Shown piece after piece: positions 1 to 6,429 of a stretch of 11,142 bases of DNA; the first letter of the stretch is position 1; each line of letters begins with the position of its first letter. A model generated the notes under the pieces. That model made no database searches. It worked only from the letters and a program-made list of their open reading frames with translations, and was not told the origin of the DNA. The DNA is from an uncultured Anaerotruncus sp. (GTDB lineage: Bacteria > Bacillota > Clostridia > Oscillospirales > Ruminococcaceae), in contig NZ_CABUCJ010000080.1 of assembly GCF_902490045.1 (NCBI RefSeq), forward strand, positions 1 through 11,142, read 5' to 3'. The position numbers were made by a program, and so were the translations under genes.

Positions 1-91
1 CTTCGTCTTGGGTTCCTCGTTTCTCTTCTCTCGTTGTTCATTTTTCAAGGTGCTGTGCCGTCCAAATTGTGGATGTGACGCACGGGACAGC
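1..91 (-). other. Leader of a probable rRNA operon with BoxA-like antitermination element (partial)
   Basis: Downstream of the promoter the - strand reads GCACCTTGAAAAATGAACA (53-35), followed by a purine-rich stretch rich in GAGA and GAAA to the window edge. The CTTTGAAAA-like core resembles the BoxA/leader and spacer sequences that precede 16S and 23S genes in Firmicutes. No rRNA is inside the window, so the identity of the downstream gene is inferred. A tRNA operon or another stable RNA is the alternative. Confidence 0.5.
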
Positions 92-97
92 TTTGTT

Positions 98-126
98 ATA
101 ATACCATAGAACACCGGGGATGTCAA
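98..126 (-). promoter_or_regulatory. Strong SigA-type promoter, probably for an rRNA operon
   Basis: Read on the - strand there is a perfect -35 TTGACA (121-126), a 17-base spacer and a -10 TATTAT (98-103). The 30 or so bases upstream of the -35 (127-160) are A/T-rich with a run of seven T on the + strand, as in an UP element. Transcription would run leftward off the window, divergent from sleB. The strength of the promoter and the BoxA-like leader that follows suggest a stable-RNA operon. The promoter motif is seen directly; the rRNA assignment is inference. Confidence 0.8.
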
Positions 127-216
127 CTGGTTTGTAAAACTTTTTTTCAATAATCGCAAATTTCCCGTAAAAGTCCCCGCACCGCCTCTTCCCGCCCCCT
201 TTCTTCCCCCGGAAAC

Positions 217-245
217 GCATAATCCGGCCCGCGGCGCGCATACTG
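217..245 (+). promoter_or_regulatory. Putative SigmaG (forespore) promoter of sleB
   Basis: GCATA at 217-221 fits the SigmaG -35 consensus gHATR. After 17 bases, CATACTG at 239-245 matches the -10 consensus CATWHTA at six of seven positions. The predicted start near 252 leaves a short leader to the sleB ribosome site. sleB is a SigmaG-dependent forespore gene in Bacillus, so motif and gene function agree. The motif is short, hence moderate confidence. Confidence 0.45.
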
Positions 246-295
246 CAACTAACCGCGGCGCGGGCGTTTCCCGTGCCTGCAAGGAGGTTTTCACC

Positions 296-1009
296 ATGTC
301 GAAAGAACACGGCGCGGATGCGCGTCCGGTCCTGCTCATCCGCACCATCTCTTTTTCCCTTGCCCTTTTGCTGCTGATCGCCCTGGGCGTCTTTGCCGCG
401 CGCATGTGGCGGACAACCGACGTTCTCTCCAAGCAGGGCTCGCGCGGCAACGAGGTGCGACAGATCCAGCAGAAGCTCAAAACCTGGGGCTATTACTCCG
501 GTGAGGTCGACGGCATTTTCGGGGTCCAGACGAAAAAAGCCGTCATGGACTTCCAGAGGAAAAACGGCCTGGCGGTCGACGGGATCGCGGGCAGCGCGAC
601 GCTCCGGGCCATGGGCATCTCCAGCCCGCAGCAGACGGGGGGAAGCGGCGGCTATTCGGAGAGCGACATCGCGCTGCTGGCCAACATCATCTCGGCGGAG
701 GCGCGGGGCGAACCGTTTGAGGGACAGGTCGCGGTGGGCGCGGTGGTGCTCAACCGGGTGGAACACCCCTCCTTCCCCGACACGCTCCCGGGCGTCGTCT
801 ACCAGCCGGGCGCGTTCACCGCGATCACCGACGGGCAGATCAACGAGGCGGTCGCCGAATCGGCGCGCAAGGCCGCGCGCGAGGCGCTGGCCGGCTCCGA
901 CCCGTCGGGCGGCGCGCTCTACTATTATAACCCCGACAAGACCTCCAACAAGTGGATCCGCACCCGGCCGGTGATCAAACGGATCGGCGCACACCTGTTT
1001 TGCAGCTGA
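296..1009 (+). CDS. sleB: Spore cortex-lytic enzyme SleB (cell wall hydrolase)
   Basis: 237 residues. SleB proteins are lytic transglycosylases that cut cortex peptidoglycan at muramic-delta-lactam regions during germination. Residues 15-37 form one N-terminal membrane segment that acts as signal or anchor. Residues 46-106 are a PG_binding_1 domain (GSRGNEVRQIQQKL, then YYSGEVDGIFG and TKKAVMDFQ). A Ser/Gly-rich linker (108-119) leads to a Hydrolase_2 domain (about 121-236). This contains AEARGEPFEGQVAVGAVVLN, where Glu135 is the likely catalytic residue by family analogy, and the typical YYYNPDK and W-IRTRPV segments near the end. The start is set by AAGGAGG at 281-287, eight bases before ATG. 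It is somewhat shorter than B. subtilis SleB (about 305 aa), mainly in the N-terminal part and linker. No ypeB partner follows; CwlJ-like hydrolases share the catalytic domain but lack the binding domain. Confidence 0.93.
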   Translation: MSKEHGADARPVLLIRTISFSLALLLLIALGVFAARMWRTTDVLSKQGSRGNEVRQIQQKLKTWGYYSGEVDGIFGVQTKKAVMDFQRKNGLAVDGIAGSATLRAMGISSPQQTGGSGGYSESDIALLANIISAEARGEPFEGQVAVGAVVLNRVEHPSFPDTLPGVVYQPGAFTAITDGQINEAVAESARKAAREALAGSDPSGGALYYYNPDKTSNKWIRTRPVIKRIGAHLFCS

Positions 1010-1056
1010 TTCAGTATATTTTATCTTTCTTATTACTATTTGTATTTCATTTTTTG

Positions 1057-1082
1057 CGGCAGGGGATGTTTTTTCCCTGCCG
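1057..1082 (+). terminator. Probable terminator downstream of sleB
   Basis: CGGCAGGG (1057-1064) pairs with CCCTGCCG (1075-1082) across a T-rich loop, extendable by G-T pairing. It lies 47 bases after the sleB stop. The trailing T run is short (TTTCC), so termination may be weak, and the hairpin overlaps the likely promoter region of the next operon. Confidence 0.5.
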
Positions 1083-1089
1083 TTTCCAT

Positions 1090-1095
1090 TATAAT
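1090..1095 (+). promoter_or_regulatory. Candidate -10 element for the PH-domain operon
   Basis: A perfect TATAAT lies in a short AT-rich island about 90 bases before the first PH-domain gene. The best-spaced -35 (TGTTTT, 1067-1072) is poor, so the assignment rests on the -10 and the context. Confidence 0.35.
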
Positions 1096-1109
1096 ATAGG
1101 TATCGCAGT

Positions 1110-1170
1110 TTCCGCGGCGGGTCCTCCGCCGGAAAGAAAATCTGTTTGCTCAGGCTTTTTGCCAAAAGCC
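1110..1170 (+). other. Two hairpins in the untranslated leader of the PH-domain operon
   Basis: Hairpin one joins GGCGG (1116-1120) to CCGCC (1126-1130), with outer TTCC/GGAA (1110-1113/1131-1134). Hairpin two is GGCTTTT (1153-1159), loop TGCC, AAAAGCC (1164-1170). The second abuts the purine-rich ribosome site at 1171-1179. It could tune translation or be chance structure. Confidence 0.35.
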
Positions 1171-1186
1171 GGGATGGAGTCCGCTC

Positions 1187-1642
1187 ATGCTTTTAAAGAA
1201 ACCCGACCTGCAGATCCTCACGGTGTGGCGCATCCGCCTGCTCCTCGTGGCGCTTGTGCCCTCCTTTTTTTCCGCCTTCTTTTCGCCCCGCATCAACTGG
1301 GTGTGGTGGCTTTTTACCGCTGCCTGGATGGCGGCTTTTCTCTATTTCTACATATTCTATTATCCCATCAAATACCGCAAGCTCTCCTATGGCTTCAACC
1401 GCCGCTGCCTGCTCATCCACTGCGGCGTCATCTATACGCGTGTAAAGGCGGTTCCCTTAACAAGCATCCAGTACGCGTCCGTCGCCTCCTCCCCCCTCGA
1501 ACGGCTTTTCGGAGTCTGCTCCCTCTTTGTCTATGCGGCGGGCAGTTCCGTCTACATCCCCGGCCTGCCCCCCGCCGACGCCGACCGCCTGCAGGCGTTC
1601 CTCACCCCCGCCGACGAGGAAGGGGGCCCTCCCGATGCGTAA
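1187..1642 (+). CDS. ydbS: YdbS-like membrane protein with bacterial PH (bPH2/DUF304) domain
   Basis: 151 residues, close to the roughly 160 of B. subtilis YdbS. Two adjacent membrane segments (about 15-32 and 38-57) are followed by a bPH2 domain (about 62-145). This domain starts with the typical YRKLSYGFNRRCLLIHCGVI and contains VPLTSIQYASV...LERLFGV, the usual I-Q-V and L-R-FG positions of the family. The domain should face the cytoplasm. Function is poorly known; in Bacillus the YdbST pair has been connected with resistance to amylolysin-type bacteriocins and with the envelope. The start has a modest ribosome site (GGATGGAG, 1172-1179). Its end overlaps the next gene in ATGCGTAA, which implies translational coupling. 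The family assignment is good; the physiological role here is not shown. Confidence 0.8.
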   Translation: MLLKKPDLQILTVWRIRLLLVALVPSFFSAFFSPRINWVWWLFTAAWMAAFLYFYIFYYPIKYRKLSYGFNRRCLLIHCGVIYTRVKAVPLTSIQYASVASSPLERLFGVCSLFVYAAGSSVYIPGLPPADADRLQAFLTPADEEGGPPDA

Positions 1643-3098
1643 GGCCTCCGCCGTCCACGCCCATCCCTTCTCCATGCTGACCTTTCTCTACCGCTTTCTC
1701 TTCCTGCTGATCATCCCGCTGGCGCGCGGATTCCTCTCCGCACTGACGGGCGACCTGCTTTCGTGGGTTTCGGGCGCGTGGATGGACATCCTGACCGTCC
1801 TGCTCATCTTTTTGCTCGCCTGGAAAAAGTGGGATTGTTTTGAATACTACATGGACGATTCTGGCATATTTTATACTTCTGGTATATTCTTTAGGCGGGA
1901 AACCTTTATCCCCTCGGACCGGATCTGCACCTGCGCGGCGATGCGTCCATTCTGGCTGCGGCCGCTGAAGGTCGCGCGGCTGCGGGTGGATACGATTGCC
2001 CGCGGCGCCGGCAAGGCCGACATCACCTTCTATGTCGGCGAACGGGAGGCCGCGCGGATCCTCTCCCTCTGCCGGGGCGTTCCGGAAGAGTCCGACGGCG
2101 GGGTCCGCGCCGCCTACCGTCCCCGGATTTCGGGGGTTGTGTTCCTCTCCCTCTTTACCTCCAACTCCTTCCTTGGCATTGTATTTATCTCGACCTTTAT
2201 CTCCCAGGCGGGCCAGATCCTCGGGCAGGAGCTGGCCGACCTGCTGCTGGCCACCTTTGAGGAGCTTTCCCGCCGCGTCGCGTTTGGCCTTCCGCCCATC
2301 GCGGCGGGCGTGGCCATCGCGCTGCTCGTCGGCTGGCTCGCCGCCTTCCTCATCAACCTGCTGCAGACAAAAAACCTCTGCACCCTCCGTGTCGGGGATT
2401 CCCTCCACGTCAGCGGCGGCGTGCTTGTGGAAAAGGAGTACTTCCTGCGCGCCCGCGACATCAGCTTCGTAGACATCCGGCAGAGCCTTTTAACCCGCCT
2501 GCTCGGGCGTTATTCGGTCTTCCTCAACGCGATCGGCTTCAACAAGGACAAATCCGACGTGTCGGCCGTTATCCCTTTTTCCAGCCTCGAAAGGACCCGC
2601 GAGCACCTCTCCCGACTGCTACCCGAGTATACCGTTTCCGCCCGCACCCTCAAGCCCAACCTCGGGGCCATCTTCAAGTTTTTGATCGATCCCTTCTGGC
2701 CCTGCGTCCTGATTCCCGCCGGCACGGCCGTGGCCTGCTGGCTGCTGCCCAAATGGACCGGCCTGATCGGGTTCGCCGGGTTCATGCTCTCCCTGCCCGC
2801 CCTCTGGTTTTTGGGCGTCCGGATTTTGGATTTTCTCTCATCCGGGGTTTCCCGAGAGGGAGATTATTATACGTTACGTTATTCAAATCTATATTATCTA
2901 CACACAGTTGTATTTTCGTTTGATAAAATCGCGCTCGTCAACGTCAGACAGAGCATCCTCCAGCGCGGCGACCGCAAATGCGACCTGAAGGTTTCCACCC
3001 GCGCGGAGGGGCGCTTCCGCCACCATATCCGCAACCTCGACTGGGACGGCGTGCTCGCGCTCTTCGACGCCGCGGACGAGGCTCCTTCAGAAAAATAG
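1635..3098 (+). CDS. ydbT: YdbT-like membrane protein with three bacterial PH domains
   Basis: 487 residues from the ATG at 1635, close to B. subtilis YdbT (about 493). Six predicted membrane segments come in pairs (about 14-32 and 49-64; 165-190 and 218-241; 352-372 and 377-397). Each pair precedes a bPH2 domain (about 66-147, 243-330, 399-477). The repeat is visible in VDIRQSLLTRLLGR (279-292) and VNVRQSILQRGDR (435-447). The open frame extends upstream to 1527, but that part lies within ydbS, is Pro/Ser/Arg-rich and unlike the family. The start at 1635 has GAGGAAGGGG upstream and overlaps the ydbS stop by eight bases. It probably forms a membrane complex with YdbS. Two short AT-rich patches stand out from the GC-rich gene (about 1858-1898 and 2865-2932), each near the start of a PH domain. 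Confidence 0.82.
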   Translation: MRKASAVHAHPFSMLTFLYRFLFLLIIPLARGFLSALTGDLLSWVSGAWMDILTVLLIFLLAWKKWDCFEYYMDDSGIFYTSGIFFRRETFIPSDRICTCAAMRPFWLRPLKVARLRVDTIARGAGKADITFYVGEREAARILSLCRGVPEESDGGVRAAYRPRISGVVFLSLFTSNSFLGIVFISTFISQAGQILGQELADLLLATFEELSRRVAFGLPPIAAGVAIALLVGWLAAFLINLLQTKNLCTLRVGDSLHVSGGVLVEKEYFLRARDISFVDIRQSLLTRLLGRYSVFLNAIGFNKDKSDVSAVIPFSSLERTREHLSRLLPEYTVSARTLKPNLGAIFKFLIDPFWPCVLIPAGTAVACWLLPKWTGLIGFAGFMLSLPALWFLGVRILDFLSSGVSREGDYYTLRYSNLYYLHTVVFSFDKIALVNVRQSILQRGDRKCDLKVSTRAEGRFRHHIRNLDWDGVLALFDAADEAPSEK

Positions 3099-3110
3099 GG
3101 CTACCTGATG

Positions 3111-3147
3111 ATGTGCGCGGCGCTTCACGCCGCGCACATGTTTTTCT
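3111..3147 (+). terminator. Rho-independent terminator of the ydbST operon
   Basis: A perfect 12-bp stem, ATGTGCGCGGCG (3111-3122) with CGCCGCGCACAT (3128-3139), has a five-base loop. It is followed by GTTTTTCTC and starts 12 bases after the ydbT stop. Confidence 0.92.
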
Positions 3148-3180
3148 CAAATTATTTATGCAAACGGCCAGTTTTTCATT

Positions 3181-3209
3181 TTGACAAGTGCCCTATACAT
3201 AGGGATACT
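3181..3209 (+). promoter_or_regulatory. Promoter of the secreted-protein gene with an operator-like palindrome in the spacer
   Basis: Perfect -35 TTGACA (3181-3186), a 17-base spacer, and -10 GATACT (3204-3209, four of six). The spacer contains the inverted repeat CCCTAT-AC-ATAGGG (3191-3204), which covers most of the distance between the two elements. The expected start near 3216 gives a leader of about 80 bases before the GTG start. Confidence 0.65.
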
Positions 3210-3298
3210 GCACAGGGATTATACATTTAAGCATCATTGACTTTCTCCAATTTCTACCTTATACTTGAGGCGGAGACTGATAACAAGGAGGGTATTGC

Positions 3299-6040
3299 GT
3301 GAAACATCTGTTAAAGCTGTCCCTTGCAATTTTGCTGGCCTGCGTACTTGCGCTAGGCTCGTTGACTGCAGCGTTTGCAGAAGTCCCGGCGGAACAGGAG
3401 CCCCCTGCTGCTGCCGAACCGTCTGAGCCCGGAGGCATGCCGCCATCCGCACCGGAGGAACCAGCGCTGCCTCCGTCCGTGGAGCCCGGGGCTCCTGTAA
3501 CGCCGCCGGAAGAGTTGAAGCCCGCCGGGCCGGAAGTTCCCGGAAAAGGGGATCCGAAGCAGCCTGAAGCTCCCGGAGAGGAACCCGGCGCTGGTCCGTT
3601 TGAGGACCCGGAAACCCCAGAGGACCTTGAGGAAATTACCAAGGTGAGCAATACGCTCTCCGCGCCTGCGCCGGTGAACGCCCCCGAGGCCGAAGAGGGC
3701 GAAATCCGGTCCATCACGGTTTCTCCGGTAAGCATCGAAAACGGCGGCACGGTCACGGTCACCGTCGAGATGTACTATCCGCAGGAGCAAATGGATAATC
3801 GGGTCGTCTATGTGAAATTCATGCACACGGAGGACAACCCGTTACGTGAATTCAGTGCAAAGTGTTACCGGCAGGAAGAGCCGGGCGCGCCTGAGGATCA
3901 TATTTATCACTTTGTCGGGACGATTGATGTAAAGCCCTACGCCTCCTCTGGCACATACAAGCTGGAATACCTGGACGACTGGGTGAACGATCAGGATTAT
4001 TGCAGCGATCGCTATAGGGAGCATCACTTCGCTTATTCCTCCACCCTTTTCATTCCTTCGGGATGGCAGCCGACCTTCACCGTGGATAACAAGTTCAGCG
4101 CCGATACTGCCCCGATCTTGGAAGCCATTGAGGCTGGCACTTCTGCCGTGACGCTCAACGGCGCGCCTCAGACCATTGACCTCCGTCTCAAGGTGAAGGT
4201 CGAAGGCCTCGCGGAGATCTCTGACATTGACGGTGCGGTGGCAAATTTTGAATATCCGGATAAACAGCTCTCTTTCCGCATTTCCGACTTTTCTTCCCAG
4301 CCGGATCAAAATGGGTTTTATACCGCTGCTCTTACCGTCCCGGCACATGCATCCGCGGGAAATTACCGATTGGCTTATCTGTCAATAGAAGACCAAAATG
4401 AAAACTACCGGGTCTACTATGCGTCGCCATATGCAGAAGACTACGAGAATGAGGAGGGTGCCGAGAATATCTCCAGCGATTTGGGAAAAGTCCTTTTTGA
4501 GATTGTCAATCCGCAGGAGGATAACACCGCGCCAATTCTTGAAGGAATCTCCATCGCCCCGGAAACGATCGAGCTCGGACAGACAGACAGCGTCATCCTG
4601 ACGCTCCAGGTTTCCGACGGAGACGGCTCGGGTTTCGACCCCTATTCACCGGAGGACAGCATCGCATTGCGGGACCTCAATCATGGAGATGGGCCGCCCA
4701 TTCGCGCGACATATATCGACGATAATTCTTGCCCTCCCGGCACCTATCGCTATTCCATTTCCCTCCGGCATGAAAATGTAATACAAAACATTACCTATTA
4801 TGTAAAATATGTATATGTAGCGGATTTTGCCGGCAACCGGGTGCGGTATTGGAACAAAAATTTTAAAGGCGGCAACCCTGACGACCCCGAACTGCCTGAT
4901 GTTACGCTGACTGTCGGGAAGGGATCCACAGATCCTTGGCTGCCGGACGATGAGAATGCCAACCCTCTGATATGGTATGGAAGCGCCGCGCTGAAATTCC
5001 CCGGCCAAGTACCCGAAAGTTTTAAGACACAGAGGATGAGTACCGACCGGAACAGCGCAATCGTCACCAAATATAACGCTTCCGGAGGTGCCCGACTCGC
5101 GTTTTATGACTTTAAGGGTCATCCCGTGGTCCCTGACGGCCCGGCCGTTCTGACTTTAGCCGTAAAATGGTATATGCCGTCTATAGATTGCTATATCTAT
5201 TCGATCGGCGGCAACAACACCCTAACGGATATCACAAGTAACTTTACCTATGTTACGGAAAGTGATATCCAAGGCCGTCCCGGCTGGACATCCACTGTTT
5301 CTTCCCTCGGCGCCTACGTCATCTCCGATAAAAAACTCGTCACCCCTTCTGGCGGCGGCGGTGGCGGCGGTGGCGGTGGCGGTGGCGGCGGCGGCGGTGG
5401 CGGCGGCGGTTCCGCCAACGTAAACCTCATCCGCTCCGCTACCGTGACCAAAAGCACCACCACAGCAGTTTCCAACGCGATTGCCGCGGCGAAAAAGGCG
5501 GGACTTACTTCCACGATCGCGACCGTTACCGTTAAGACCGGCACGGAGATTTCCCCGCAGACCGTGCGCGCCATTGTGAAGGCCGCCAACGCCGCAGCCG
5601 CAAACAAAGGCGTGGCGGTGAACACCCTCCTTTCCATCGAGAACTGGAAGGTGGACCGCAATACGGGTAAAAACGTTCTCAATTACCGGGCCTCCTTCGA
5701 TCCGGCCAAATGGACGGCCGCAACGAATCTCAAATTCAGTCTGCGGACCGATGACCTCTCGGTTCGAACCGCCTTTGAAAAAATTTATGTAAACCAGATG
5801 GCGATTATCCGGTTCGATCAGAAAGGCTCCCTTGGGATGCCCGTCACGATCACCGTGAAGCCCGATCTTTCCAAGCTCAATACGCAGACCCTCTACTTCT
5901 ATGCATACGACCAGACCAGCAAATCGATCACGCAGATCGCTGCGCCGAATTACTGGTTCGACAAATCGGGATATCTCCATTTCACCACCACGATGGGGAA
6001 TCATGTGATTATTACCGACCGGCCGCTGGTCAAGAAATAA
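3299..6040 (+). CDS. Large secreted multidomain protein with Ig-like modules and a poly-glycine linker
   Basis: 913 residues with a GTG start behind AAGGAGGG. Residues 1-27 are a signal peptide (KHLLKLS, hydrophobic core, AFA before EVP). Residues 28 to about 125 are a Pro/Glu/Gly-rich spacer. Three beta-sandwich, Ig-like modules follow (about 137-260, 268-400, 408-540), the last two opening with similar APILE phrases. A fourth module (about 545-683) ends with GAYVISDKKLV. Then come 20 consecutive glycines (685-704, codons GGC/GGT only, 5351-5410) and a final domain (about 707-913) ending with GNHVIITDRPLV, which resembles the end of the fourth. I see no LPXTG sorting motif, SLH domain, choline-binding repeat or C-terminal membrane segment, so how it is held at the surface is unknown. 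It is likely an extracellular or wall-associated structural or adhesive protein; I do not recognise a named family. It is monocistronic, between a terminator and a terminator cluster. Confidence 0.8.
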   Translation: MKHLLKLSLAILLACVLALGSLTAAFAEVPAEQEPPAAAEPSEPGGMPPSAPEEPALPPSVEPGAPVTPPEELKPAGPEVPGKGDPKQPEAPGEEPGAGPFEDPETPEDLEEITKVSNTLSAPAPVNAPEAEEGEIRSITVSPVSIENGGTVTVTVEMYYPQEQMDNRVVYVKFMHTEDNPLREFSAKCYRQEEPGAPEDHIYHFVGTIDVKPYASSGTYKLEYLDDWVNDQDYCSDRYREHHFAYSSTLFIPSGWQPTFTVDNKFSADTAPILEAIEAGTSAVTLNGAPQTIDLRLKVKVEGLAEISDIDGAVANFEYPDKQLSFRISDFSSQPDQNGFYTAALTVPAHASAGNYRLAYLSIEDQNENYRVYYASPYAEDYENEEGAENISSDLGKVLFEIVNPQEDNTAPILEGISIAPETIELGQTDSVILTLQVSDGDGSGFDPYSPEDSIALRDLNHGDGPPIRATYIDDNSCPPGTYRYSISLRHENVIQNITYYVKYVYVADFAGNRVRYWNKNFKGGNPDDPELPDVTLTVGKGSTDPWLPDDENANPLIWYGSAALKFPGQVPESFKTQRMSTDRNSAIVTKYNASGGARLAFYDFKGHPVVPDGPAVLTLAVKWYMPSIDCYIYSIGGNNTLTDITSNFTYVTESDIQGRPGWTSTVSSLGAYVISDKKLVTPSGGGGGGGGGGGGGGGGGGGGSANVNLIRSATVTKSTTTAVSNAIAAAKKAGLTSTIATVTVKTGTEISPQTVRAIVKAANAAAANKGVAVNTLLSIENWKVDRNTGKNVLNYRASFDPAKWTAATNLKFSLRTDDLSVRTAFEKIYVNQMAIIRFDQKGSLGMPVTITVKPDLSKLNTQTLYFYAYDQTSKSITQIAAPNYWFDKSGYLHFTTTMGNHVIITDRPLVKK
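5351..5410 (+). repeat. Trinucleotide (GGC/GGT) tract encoding 20 glycines
   Basis: Sixty bases consist only of GGC and GGT codons in the reading frame of the secreted protein, between TPS and SAN. Loss or gain of units would keep the frame, so this is a candidate for length variation of a linker rather than an on/off switch. Confidence 0.97.
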
Positions 6041-6050
6041 CGCCGTGCCA

Positions 6051-6083
6051 AAAGGGTCCGCTTCCAGTGGAAGCGGACCCTTT
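6051..6083 (+). terminator. Terminator of the secreted-protein gene (bidirectional form)
   Basis: A perfect 15-bp stem (6051-6065 with 6069-6083) has loop AGT and begins ten bases after the stop codon. The arms begin with AAA and end with TTT, so it could also act on the - strand. Confidence 0.88.
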
Positions 6084-6090
6084 CCTATTC

Positions 6091-6162
6091 GCGTCCTGCC
6101 TGTTCCAATCCCGCGCTTCTGAAAAAGAAAGGAACGGGACCCTTTGGGATCCCGTTCCTTTT
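6091..6162. repeat. 72-bp repeat module, copy A (T-arm-like segment plus hairpin)
   Basis: Positions 6091-6162 and 6430-6501 align over their whole length with few differences. Both start with a GCG-CCTGCCTGTTC-AATCCCGC segment that resembles the 3' end of a tRNA on the + strand. Both continue through an A-rich stretch into the GGAACGGGACCC hairpin and end in TTCCTTTTGG. Confidence 0.75.
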
Positions 6163-6163
6163 G
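6128..6163. terminator. Second bidirectional terminator-like hairpin
   Basis: AAAGGAACGGGA (6128-6139) pairs with TCCCGTTCCTTT (6150-6161). The inner CCC/GGG can also pair with one A bulged. It is flanked by A-rich sequence on the left and TTTT on the right. Its arms are near-identical to those of the terminator after tRNA-Glu. Confidence 0.75.
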
Positions 6164-6167
6164 GCAA

Positions 6168-6300
6168 GCCTGCCCAGTTTGGAACCGTCCTCCCGGCGGC
6201 AGGCCCAATGGTATCTGCCGCTGTTCCCCTATGGGGGTGAACAGGCGGTTTTTAGAGCAAAGCGAAGAAAACCTCCGCCACATAGGGGGTAAAGCCCCCT
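6168..6300. other. Hairpin-rich non-coding stretch
   Basis: Three further structures are visible. GCCTGCC (6168-6174) can pair with GGCAGGC (6198-6204). An imperfect stem at about 6218-6248, built on CCGC-TGTTC-CCCC and its complement, is followed by TTTTT (6249-6253), so it is terminator-like on the + strand. CACATAGGGGG (6279-6289) faces CCCCCTGTG (6295-6303). I see no gene here. It may be a structured RNA or accumulated terminators. Confidence 0.4.
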
Positions 6301-6303
6301 GTG

Positions 6304-6340
6304 AAAAAATCCCGCCACGGCAAGCCGTGACGGGATTTTT
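6304..6340 (-). terminator. Bidirectional terminator next to the tRNA-Glu fragment
   Basis: AAAAATCCCG (6305-6314) pairs with CGGGATTTTT (6331-6340). An inner CACGG/CCGTG stem (6316-6320/6325-6329) closes it, with one C-A mismatch between. Six A bases on the left give a U run on the - strand, directly after the tRNA fragment at 6338-6365. Confidence 0.8.
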
Positions 6341-6365
6341 GGTGACCTGTACGGGATTCTACCCG
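6338..6365 (-). pseudogene. 3'-end fragment of a tRNA-Glu gene
   Basis: Positions 6337-6359 are identical for 23 bases to 6496-6518, the 3' acceptor strand, CCA and part of the T arm of the intact tRNA-Glu. Similarity continues weakly to 6365 (TACCCG versus GAACCCG) and then stops, so the D arm, anticodon arm and 5' acceptor are missing. Like the intact gene, it is followed on the - strand by a terminator hairpin. It is either the relic of a second tRNA-Glu or a recombination scar. Confidence 0.75.
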
Positions 6366-6371
6366 CGGCAG

Positions 6372-6398
6372 AAAAAACGTGCCCCTGGCACGTTTTTT
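6372..6398. terminator. Bidirectional terminator hairpin
   Basis: A perfect 12-bp stem, AAAAAACGTGCC (6372-6383) with GGCACGTTTTTT (6387-6398), has loop CCT. Flanking GCGGC (6365-6369) and GCCGC (6399-6403) can extend it. It has six A on the left and six T on the right. Confidence 0.85.
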
Positions 6399-6429
6399 GC
6401 CGCTTTCCTTCGCCGTTCCGCCTCGGTTC

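Noticed and set aside
38..1165. Long - strand open frame opposite sleB
   Set aside because: Arg/Gly/Asp-rich product typical of the antisense of a GC-rich gene; it runs through the rRNA-type promoter and has no credible ribosome site.
1527..1634. Upstream extension of the ydbT frame
   Set aside because: It lies within ydbS, encodes a Pro/Ser/Arg-rich stretch unlike the family, and the ATG at 1635 has a ribosome site and a typical overlap.
5222..6283. Long - strand open frame opposite the secreted protein's C-terminal part
   Set aside because: It is an antisense shadow; it reads the glycine repeat as Thr/Ala and crosses the terminator.
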